This document shows positions 57,990 to 64,000 of a DNA stretch of 64,000 bases, one piece after another. Position numbers and translations under genes: made by a program. The stretch's first letter is position 1. Each line of letters starts with the position of its first letter. The notes beneath the pieces are model-generated. The model was not told where the DNA came from. It saw only the letters and a list, made by a program, of their open reading frames with translations, and searched no databases. This DNA is from Xanthomonas sp. XNM01. GTDB taxonomy: Bacteria > Pseudomonadota > Gammaproteobacteria > Xanthomonadales > Xanthomonadaceae. Location: contig NZ_JACVAP010000001.1 in the NCBI RefSeq assembly GCF_014851915.1, positions 1,116,001-1,180,000 on the forward strand. The letters run 5' to 3'.

Positions 57990-59885
57990 ATGCGGACGAA
58001 AAAAAGCATGGGAGCGGGCGCGCGCGGATACGCGTGGACAATGCTGTACCTGTCGCTGCTGGCCTCGATGGTCGGCTGCACGCCTGCGCCGGTGCCCGGT
58101 GCGGAAGACCCGGTGCCGGGTGCGGCCGGGCCGGCGTCCGCGGCGCAGCCGTCGGTCACCGTCAGCGGCGACGAGAGCGAGGCGGTCAGCGGCGTCTGGG
58201 TTCCGCCCGCCGTGGCCATCGATGCCGACACCGACCGCGCCGCGCTGCGCCGTCGCGCCGCCGAGGCGCTGGCCGACGGACACCTGTTCGAGGACGCGGA
58301 GGCCGCTGCGCCGCTGTATCTGGCGCTGGCGGCCTTCGACCCGGCCGACTCGGTGGCCCGGCGTGGCGTGCAGCGCACGCTGCAGGCGGTGATCGCCGCG
58401 GCGGACGAGGCCCTGGCCGGCAGCGAGCACGAGGTCGCGCTGCTGGCCCGCGCCGAACGACTGGCCGCGGTCGCGCGCACGCTGGCGCCCGATGCCGGGC
58501 CGGTCCTCGCGTTGCAGTTGCGGGTCGAGTTCGCCCGCCGGCTGCTGACCCTGAACATGGCCGGCGAAGACGATCTGCGTGCCGGTCGCCTCGGCGAACA
58601 GGGCAATGGCGCGCTGGCCTGGTTCCGCGATGCGCTGCTGTTGGTCGACAACGACCCGCGTGCGTTGCAGGGACGCGCCGCTGTCGAGAGCGCGATGCTG
58701 CGCCGGGCCGACGATGCCGGACGTGGCTTCGATTTCGACGAGGCCGGGCGCTGGCTCGACCACGCGCAGGCGGTGCGCGAGGATGCGGCCGGTGCGGTCG
58801 CCGACGGTCGCGACCGGCTCGAAGCGGTACGGGCGGCCCGGGTGGCCGCGCTGCGCGATGCCGCGCTGCGCGACCTGGTCCGCGGCGATGGGCTGCGCGA
58901 TGCGCGGATCAAGCTGGAGGAGATCCTCGGCGTCGCCAGGCCCGGCGACCCGGTCGCGGCCAACCTGCGCGAACGCATCGACCTGGCCACCCACTACGGT
59001 CAGTTCCGTCCCGGTCAGGTGTTCACCGATGCGCTGGGCAACGGTGGCCGCGGACCGCAGATGGTGGTGGTGCCGCACGGCGCGTTCCGCATGGGCGCGC
59101 TGGACAGCGACCCGATGGCCGCCGACGCCGAGAAGCCCGCGCACTACGTGCGCTTCGACCGCGGGTTCGCGATGTCGCTGACCGAGGTCACCGTGGCCGA
59201 GTTCGGCCGCTTCGTCGCGCAGGCCGGCGCCCGGCCGCGGGCGACGCGCCGCGGCAACTCCATCGTCTACGACGAGCGCAGCGGCAACTTCGTCCGCCGC
59301 AGCGGCGTGGACTGGCAGTCCGGCTACGACGGCCGCCCGGCAGCGCCGGGGGACCCGGTCATGCACGTCAGCGTCCGCGATGCGGAGGCTTATGCGGCCT
59401 GGCTGTCCGAGCAGACCGGGCGCCATTACCGGCTGCCGAGCGAAGCGGAGTTCGAGTACGCGCTGCGGGCCGGCAACGCCGGACGCTATCCCTGGGGCAA
59501 CGACGGTCGGCCGCCCGAGGCCAGCGGCAACTTCACCGGCGGCAACGACGTCTCGCCGAGCGGGCGCACCTGGAACAACGCCTTCGTCGGTTACGGCGAC
59601 GGCTACTGGGGGCCGGCGCCGGTCGCACGGTTCCGCCCCAACGCCTGGGGGCTGCACGACATGGCCGGCAACCTCAGCGAGTGGGTTGCCGACTGCTGGC
59701 ATGCGAGCTACCGGCGTGCGCCGGCCGACGGGGCGGCGTGGTACAACCCCGGCTGCCGGGCGCGCGTGGTGCGCGGCGGCAACTGGGCCGCGTCGCCCGG
59801 GCATACCCGGTCGGCATGGCGCTCGTCGGTGGACTCGGACATGACCAGCGCGCGCATCGGCTTCCGTCTGGTCCGCGGCATCTGA
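57990..59885 (+). CDS. Lipoprotein with formylglycine-generating-enzyme-like domain
   Basis: The 631-residue protein has a lipoprotein signal ending LLASMVGC with lipid Cys30. Residues 70-340 are helical and repetitive. Residues 350-630 are an FGE/SUMF1 domain: VVVPHGAFRMGALDSD, MSLTEVTVAEFGRFV, RLPSEAEFEYALRAGNAGRY, GLHDMAGNLSEWVADCW, RVVRGGNWAAS. The two catalytic cysteines of true formylglycine enzymes are replaced (WAASPGHTRSAWR), so it probably binds rather than oxidises, as in many bacterial members. It should face the periplasm. Confidence 0.88.
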   Translation: MRTKKSMGAGARGYAWTMLYLSLLASMVGCTPAPVPGAEDPVPGAAGPASAAQPSVTVSGDESEAVSGVWVPPAVAIDADTDRAALRRRAAEALADGHLFEDAEAAAPLYLALAAFDPADSVARRGVQRTLQAVIAAADEALAGSEHEVALLARAERLAAVARTLAPDAGPVLALQLRVEFARRLLTLNMAGEDDLRAGRLGEQGNGALAWFRDALLLVDNDPRALQGRAAVESAMLRRADDAGRGFDFDEAGRWLDHAQAVREDAAGAVADGRDRLEAVRAARVAALRDAALRDLVRGDGLRDARIKLEEILGVARPGDPVAANLRERIDLATHYGQFRPGQVFTDALGNGGRGPQMVVVPHGAFRMGALDSDPMAADAEKPAHYVRFDRGFAMSLTEVTVAEFGRFVAQAGARPRATRRGNSIVYDERSGNFVRRSGVDWQSGYDGRPAAPGDPVMHVSVRDAEAYAAWLSEQTGRHYRLPSEAEFEYALRAGNAGRYPWGNDGRPPEASGNFTGGNDVSPSGRTWNNAFVGYGDGYWGPAPVARFRPNAWGLHDMAGNLSEWVADCWHASYRRAPADGAAWYNPGCRARVVRGGNWAASPGHTRSAWRSSVDSDMTSARIGFRLVRGI

Positions 59886-60013
59886 GGCGCCGGCCCGGGC
59901 GGCAGCCGGTCCGGCGACCGTCGGGCAGGGACATGCGATCTTGTCCGCGCCTGCACGTGGGCAGGTGCGATGCTTGATCGACACCGCGGGCTGCTCCCGA
60001 CAGGAGGATGGTG

Positions 60014-60907
60014 ATGCGAAACGATCCGTTCGGCCAGGGACGCGGGCAGCCGGCCCGGCGCAGGCGCGGTGTCGGAGGCGGACGCTGGCTGATCCTGCTG
60101 GCCTTCGCCGGCTATGCCGCCTACTACTACGTCTCCAACCGCACCGCCGATCCGTACACCGGCGAGACGGTGCTGATCGACAGCACGATCGGGCCGGAGC
60201 AGGAGCGCGCGCTCGGCCTGGAGGCCTACCAGCAGATCCTGCAGCAGGAGCCGCCGCTGCCGGCCAGCGATCCGGCGGCGCGCGAGGTGCGCGAGATCGC
60301 CACGCGCCTGATCGACAAGGTCGACGAGGTCTCGGCCGCGCTCGCCGCCGAACACGGCATGCAGGCGCTCGACCACTGGCGCGGCTTCGAGTGGGAGGTC
60401 AACGTGATCCCCTCGCCGCAGGCCAATGCGTTCTGCCTGCCGGGCGGCAAGATGGCGGTCTACACCGGCCTGATTCCGGTCGCCGAAACCAGGGACGCGA
60501 TGGCGGTGGTGATGGGCCACGAGATCGCGCACGCGCTGCTGCGGCATGGCGCGCAGCGGATGAGCCAGCAGAAGCTGGCCCAGATCGGGCAGATGGCCGG
60601 CGCGGCCAGCGGCATGGACCCGCAGCAACAGCAGATGGTGATGGCGGCGATGGGCTATGGCTATCTGCTGCCGTATGCGCGGACCCACGAAACCCAGGCA
60701 GACGAGGTCGGCCTGATGCTGGCGGCCGCCGCCTGCTACGACCCGAACGAGGCGATCGGCCTGTGGCAGCGGATGGGGCAGGCGTCCGGCGGCGAGGCGC
60801 CGCCGGAGTTCGCATCGACCCACCCCAATCCGGGCACCCGCATCCAGACCCTGCAGGCGCTGATGCCCAAGGCGATGGAATACAGGCAGCGGTTCTGCCG
60901 GCAGTAG
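60014..60907 (+). CDS. M48-family zinc metalloprotease, membrane-anchored
   Basis: The 297-residue protein starts at the ATG at 60014, placed 6 bases after AGGAGG; the ATG at 60008 touches that site and is unlikely. One membrane helix at about 25-42 (RWLILLAFAGYAAYYYV). The zinc motif is HEIAH at 169-173 in GHEIAHALLRHG, and the third ligand is in HETQADEVG near 225. The layout is that of the BepA/LoiP/YcaL-like M48 peptidases that remove misfolded envelope proteins. It is likely in the periplasm on the inner membrane. The gene stands alone. Confidence 0.9.
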   Translation: MRNDPFGQGRGQPARRRRGVGGGRWLILLAFAGYAAYYYVSNRTADPYTGETVLIDSTIGPEQERALGLEAYQQILQQEPPLPASDPAAREVREIATRLIDKVDEVSAALAAEHGMQALDHWRGFEWEVNVIPSPQANAFCLPGGKMAVYTGLIPVAETRDAMAVVMGHEIAHALLRHGAQRMSQQKLAQIGQMAGAASGMDPQQQQMVMAAMGYGYLLPYARTHETQADEVGLMLAAAACYDPNEAIGLWQRMGQASGGEAPPEFASTHPNPGTRIQTLQALMPKAMEYRQRFCRQ

Positions 60908-61182
60908 CCAGCGGCGGATGACCGCCGCTCGCCGTGCCCGAGGGCGCGGCCACTGGGCGCTGCTGCGGTGGCGAAGCGGGCACGCTGTCGCGCGATCATC
61001 GGGAACCGGGCTTCCGACCGCAGACCGGGCACGGTGATCTCGGATCGCGGCACGGCCGCCATCGGTGGTGGTGGCGACACCGGCTCGACGCTTCGCTGCG
61101 GAGCCTGCACGTCGGCGCCTGATGACCGGCTCCGCGAATGCACCCGCGATTCCGGCGTGGAAACCGACGGGGCCCCACAACG

Positions 61183-61207
61183 AAAATGGCCGCCCGGAGG
61201 CGGCCAT
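61183..61207 (-). terminator. Terminator of phaR
   Basis: Read leftwards, ATGGCCGCC and GGCGGCCAT form a 9-bp stem with a 4-base loop, followed by TTTTCGTT. It lies 17 bp after the phaR stop. The 275 bp between it and the metalloprotease gene contain nothing recognisable. Confidence 0.85.
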
Positions 61208-61224
61208 CTGGTGAATCCCCTGGC

Positions 61225-61728
61225 TCAGCGGCCGCGGGTCTTGCTGCGGTCCGGCGCCGGCGTCTCGCCCGGGCGTCCGACCGGACGGCCGATGCCGCCG
61301 GTGAGGTTGCGCTGGAATTCCTGCCACAGCTCCAGGTTGCGCTCGGTCAGCTGGTTCATCGCCGTCCACGGCGTCTGCCCGAGGAGGTTGCCCATCTGCT
61401 GGCGGAAGGTCTGCTGCTGCTCCAGGAACAGGGTCATGCTGCGTTCGAGGTAGTTGCCCATGAAGCCCTGAAGCGAGTCGCCGTAGAATCGGATGATCTG
61501 GCTCAGCAGCTGGGTCGACAGCATCGGCTCTCCATCCTGCTCCTGCTCGGCGATGATCTGCAGCAGGACGGAGCGGGTCAGGTCGTCGCCGCTCTTGGCG
61601 TCGCGGACTTCGAAGGATTCGCCGTCCAAGATCAGCTGGCGGACGTCCTCGATGGTGATGTAGCTGGAAATCTCGGTGTCGTACAGGCGGCGGTTCGGGT
61701 ACTTCTTGATGATGCGGGTGGCGGCCAT
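61225..61728 (-). CDS. phaR: Polyhydroxyalkanoate synthesis repressor PhaR
   Basis: The 167-residue protein begins AATRIIKKYPNRRLYDTEIS, the hallmark of the PhaR N-terminal DNA-binding domain (about 5-65). The PHB-accumulation regulator domain follows (EPMLSTQLLSQIIRFYG, FMGNYLERSMTLFLEQQQTF). PhaR senses polyhydroxyalkanoate granules and represses phasin and its own gene. It lies 108 bp downstream of phbB on the same strand, consistent with a polymer metabolism locus. A phaC synthase is not in the window. Confidence 0.94.
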   Translation of the reverse strand: MAATRIIKKYPNRRLYDTEISSYITIEDVRQLILDGESFEVRDAKSGDDLTRSVLLQIIAEQEQDGEPMLSTQLLSQIIRFYGDSLQGFMGNYLERSMTLFLEQQQTFRQQMGNLLGQTPWTAMNQLTERNLELWQEFQRNLTGGIGRPVGRPGETPAPDRSKTRGR

Positions 61729-61836
61729 CTAGCGGTCACTCGTTTGCTCCCATGTGCGCCGAGCATGGCGCACTGCAACAGCGCTTGCAACTGCCGGAAG
61801 ACGGGGTGGAACGTGGCGCGAACGAGGACCGCGGGC

Positions 61837-62577
61837 TTACCAGCCCATGTGGTGACCGCCGTTGATGTCCAGGTTCGAACCGGTGATCCAGGCGGCCTCG
61901 TCGGCGACCAGGAAGCCCACCGCGTAAGCGATTTCCTCGGGCTTGCCGAGGCGTCCGGTCGGGATGTCGGCGACGATCTTGGCGCGCACTTCCTCCGGCA
62001 CGGCCATCACCATGTCGGTGGCCACGTAGCCGGGCGACACCGTGTTGACGGTGATGCCGAGCCTGGCGTTCTCGCGCGCCAGCGAGATGGTGAAGCCATG
62101 CATGCCGGCCTTGGCCGCCGCGTAGTTGGCCTGGCCGTACTGGCCCTTGAGGCCGTTGATCGAGCTGATCTGGATGACGCGGCCCCATTTGCGCTCGCGC
62201 ATGCCGTCGATCACCGCGCGGGTGACGTTGAACACCGAGTTGAGGTTGGTGTTGATCACGTCGTGCCACTGGTCCGGCGCCATCCGGTGGAACGTGGTGT
62301 CGCGGGTAATGCCGGCGTTGTTGATCAGGATCTCGACCGGGCCGAGCTGCGCCTGCACGCCCTCGACCAGCGCCTGCGCGCCTTCCGGCGTGCCGACGTC
62401 GCCAGGCACCAGCGTGAACGCATAGTCCTCGGCCTGCATCGCCTGCTGCCAGGCACGGGCCTTCTCTTCGTTGCGGTAGTTGGTGGCGACCTTGTGGCCC
62501 ATGTCGGCCAGCCGCTTGCAGATGGACGTACCGATACCACCGGTGCCGCCGGTGACGAGTGCGACGCGACTGTTCAT
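61837..62577 (-). CDS. phbB: Acetoacetyl-CoA reductase
   Basis: The 246-residue short-chain dehydrogenase has TGGTGGIGTSI at 9-19 (NADPH site), NNAGITRDTTFHRM, catalytic SSINGLKGQYGQANYAAAKAG with Ser, Tyr and Lys in place, and VSPGYVATDM. The NAGITRD block is characteristic of PhaB/PhbB, which makes (R)-3-hydroxybutyryl-CoA for polyhydroxybutyrate. PhaR downstream supports that over fatty-acid FabG. GGGAGGGG precedes the ATG. The gene follows gluQ by 19 bp. Confidence 0.92.
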   Translation of the reverse strand: MNSRVALVTGGTGGIGTSICKRLADMGHKVATNYRNEEKARAWQQAMQAEDYAFTLVPGDVGTPEGAQALVEGVQAQLGPVEILINNAGITRDTTFHRMAPDQWHDVINTNLNSVFNVTRAVIDGMRERKWGRVIQISSINGLKGQYGQANYAAAKAGMHGFTISLARENARLGITVNTVSPGYVATDMVMAVPEEVRAKIVADIPTGRLGKPEEIAYAVGFLVADEAAWITGSNLDINGGHHMGW

Positions 62578-62596
62578 GTGGCCCCTCCCGAGGGTC

Positions 62597-63508
62597 CTAT
62601 TCAGGGTCTTCGGGGGCAGTTGTAGTGGGCGTTTCATGAAAGTGCAAGCGCGTCGGCAGACGTGCGCCATCGAAGTGCGAAATGGCGCACTCAAGCAGTG
62701 CATCGACGCTTCTGCTGCCCTGCAATGGTGCCGGATCCTGGCCGAGCAGGACCCAGCAGGTCCGGAGCGCGGGAAGCGGATCGGCAGGGTCCACCGGCAG
62801 CGCGGCGGCGGACTTGGACAGCTTCCTGCCGTCGGCATCGAGCAGCAGCGGCAGGTGCAGGTAGTGCGGCGTCGCCACGCCGAGTGCACGCTGCAGCAGG
62901 ATCTGGCGCGGGGTGGAGTCGAGCAGGTCGGCGCCGCGCACCACGTGGGTCACGCCCTGGTCGGCATCGTCGACCACCACCGCCAGCTGGTAGGCCCAGT
63001 AGCCGTCCGCACGTCGCAGCACCACGTCGCCGACTTCGCGCGCCACGTCCTGCACGACCATGCCCTGGAGTCCGTCCTCGAACGTCACCGGCCCCTCGGC
63101 CACGCGCAGCCGGCTGGCCGCGTGCGCCCTGGGGCCGGTCGCCACGCAGCGGCGGTGGATGCCGCCCTGGCTGGCCAGCGCGCTGCGGCTGCAGTGGCAG
63201 ACGAAGGCGTCGTCGCTGGCCAGCAGGCGCTCCAGCGCGGCTTGGTACAGCGCATGGCGGCCGCTCTGCCGGACCACCGGCAGGTCGGACACCAGGCCGA
63301 ACGCCGACAGGGCGGCCAGCTGCGCGTCGGCCGCGCCCGGCACCTCCCGCGGCGGATCCAGATCCTCGATCCGGACCAGCCACTGTCCACCGGCGGCGCG
63401 GGCCAGCAGCCAGCTGCCGAACGCGGCCAGCAGCGAGCCGGCATGCAGCGGCCCGGTGGGCGAGGGGGCGAAGCGGCCGCGGTAGCCGGAAGGCGGGGCT
63501 GACGTCAT
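62597..63508 (-). CDS. gluQ: Glutamyl-Q tRNA(Asp) synthetase
   Basis: The protein has 303 residues, about the length of GluQ and much shorter than glutamyl-tRNA synthetase because the anticodon domain is missing. HIGH-like motif is in RFAPSPTGPLHAGSL and KMSKS-like KLSKS is in LLDADGRKLSKSAAALPV. A zinc-site block with cysteines occurs at CHCSRSAL and C in HRRC. It activates glutamate and attaches it to queuosine of tRNA(Asp). The start ATG is at 63508; a longer frame begins upstream. Runs into phbB (19 bp). Divergent from htpX. Confidence 0.94.
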   Translation of the reverse strand: MTSAPPSGYRGRFAPSPTGPLHAGSLLAAFGSWLLARAAGGQWLVRIEDLDPPREVPGAADAQLAALSAFGLVSDLPVVRQSGRHALYQAALERLLASDDAFVCHCSRSALASQGGIHRRCVATGPRAHAASRLRVAEGPVTFEDGLQGMVVQDVAREVGDVVLRRADGYWAYQLAVVVDDADQGVTHVVRGADLLDSTPRQILLQRALGVATPHYLHLPLLLDADGRKLSKSAAALPVDPADPLPALRTCWVLLGQDPAPLQGSRSVDALLECAISHFDGARLPTRLHFHETPTTTAPEDPE

Positions 63509-63533
63509 CGCAGCATGGTGGTGGCGCCCGGCC

Positions 63534-63562
63534 CTTGAATTCAAGTCGCTGAATTCCCACAT
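63534..63562 (+). promoter_or_regulatory. Heat-shock (sigma-32-type) promoter of htpX
   Basis: CTTGAAT (63534-63540) and CCCACAT (63556-63562) are 15 bp apart, close to the sigma-32 consensus CTTGAAA-N(11-15)-CCCCATnT. Transcription would start near 63569, giving a leader of about 29 nt before the htpX GTG. This fits the known heat-shock induction of htpX in other gammaproteobacteria. Confidence 0.7.
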
Positions 63563-63597
63563 GAAGCGGAACAATCCATTACGACGGAGATTCCGCC

Positions 63598-64000
63598 GTG
63601 TTCACCCGCGTCGCACTGTTCCTTGCCACCAATCTGGCCGTGCTGTTCCTGGCCGGCATCATCATGTCCGTGCTGGGCGTGAGCCCCAACCAGATGAGCG
63701 GGCTGCTGATCTTCGCCGCCCTGTTCGGCTTCGGCGGCTCCTTCGTCTCGCTGCTGCTGTCCAAGTGGATGGCCAAGCGCTCCACCGGTGCCCAGGTGAT
63801 CACCCAGCCGCGCACCGAGGTCGAACGCTGGCTGGTGGCCACCGTGCAGCGCCAGGCCCAGGCGGCCGGCATCGGCATGCCCGAGGTCGCGATCTACGAC
63901 GCGCCGGAGATCAATGCGTTCGCCACCGGTGCCAACCGCAACAACGCGCTGGTCGCCGTCTCCACCGGCCTGCTCAACAACATGAGCCAGGACGAGGCCG
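63598..64000 (+). CDS. htpX: HtpX membrane protease, 5' part
   Basis: The first 134 codons are in the window and the gene runs off the right edge. The start is the GTG at 63598 with GGAG 9 bases upstream. Two membrane helices at 5-27 and 35-55 ([20 protein letters not shown], then [20 protein letters not shown]), then [17 protein letters not shown] and [23 protein letters not shown], the typical M48 HtpX segment before the zinc site, which is beyond the edge. HtpX degrades damaged inner-membrane proteins with FtsH. Confidence 0.95.
   Translation, partial: MFTRVALFLATNLAVLFLAGIIMSVLGVSPNQMSGLLIFAALFGFGGSFVSLLLSKWMAKRSTGAQVITQPRTEVERWLVATVQRQAQAAGIGMPEVAIYDAPEINAFATGANRNNALVAVSTGLLNNMSQDEA

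Overview
This is a G+C-rich gammaproteobacterial chromosome segment, most like Xanthomonadaceae (Lysobacter/Luteimonas/Xanthomonas relatives). The evidence is a FimX-type c-di-GMP receptor, the nagZ-hpt-mtnP block, PhaR/PhbB, GluQ and HtpX side by side, and a high density of two-component and c-di-GMP proteins. No replication origin, rRNA, CRISPR array or complete insertion sequence is visible.

Positions 1-3225 are the right-hand end of an ICEclc/PFGI-type integrative and conjugative element. A leftward operon alpA-parA-(HicA-like small gene)-parB sits behind a conserved unknown gene. Next come an outward-facing promoter, a hairpin and an 18-bp attachment core copied from the 3' end of tRNA-Gly. 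An intact second tRNA-Gly(GCC) follows at 3398-3473, so the element entered the first of two tandem tRNA-Gly genes. Everything after about 3226 looks like ordinary core chromosome.

3.6-11 kb: orphan LacI regulator, tRNA-Leu, group 3 truncated haemoglobin with a CopD-like membrane protein, TviB/WbpO-type nucleotide-sugar dehydrogenase, FMN glutamate-synthase-like protein, lipase-like hydrolase, tRNA-Val. 11-20 kb: a three-gene phosphorelay operon (CHASE3-type kinase, stand-alone receiver, receiver-kinase-receiver) and a 1,644-residue alpha-2-macroglobulin lipoprotein with an intact thioester motif. 20-25 kb: cold-shock protein, purine salvage and cell-wall recycling genes, a DsbA-family protein, a CYTH protein. 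25-29 kb: fimX, an AidB-like acyl-CoA dehydrogenase, an L,D-transpeptidase domain protein.

29.5-40 kb: ABC exporter plus YigZ, an ECF sigma/anti-sigma pair, a large GAF-GAF-GGDEF-EAL enzyme, and an MFS exporter with a divergent LysR regulator and a translationally coupled two-domain unknown. 40-49 kb: an aldehyde dehydrogenase/ThDP-enzyme pair, ispG, a PAP2 phosphatase, and an overlapping pair of a DUF4105 (Lnb-like) membrane protein and a lipoprotein esterase. 49-55.7 kb: a tightly overlapping cassette of hybrid kinase with three receivers, CheR, a minimal CheB and a receiver-kinase, without any chemoreceptor gene, flanked by a divergent receiver and a tiny charged protein. 56-64 kb: GST, tRNA-Ala, RNase D, a formylglycine-enzyme-like lipoprotein, an M48 protease, phaR, phbB, gluQ, and the start of htpX behind a heat-shock-type promoter.

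The main themes are signalling (at least nine signalling proteins) and envelope maintenance. The least explained parts are the CheR/CheB-kinase cassette, the DUF4105-esterase pair, the two-domain protein coupled to the MFS exporter, and the small HicA-like gene of the mobile element.
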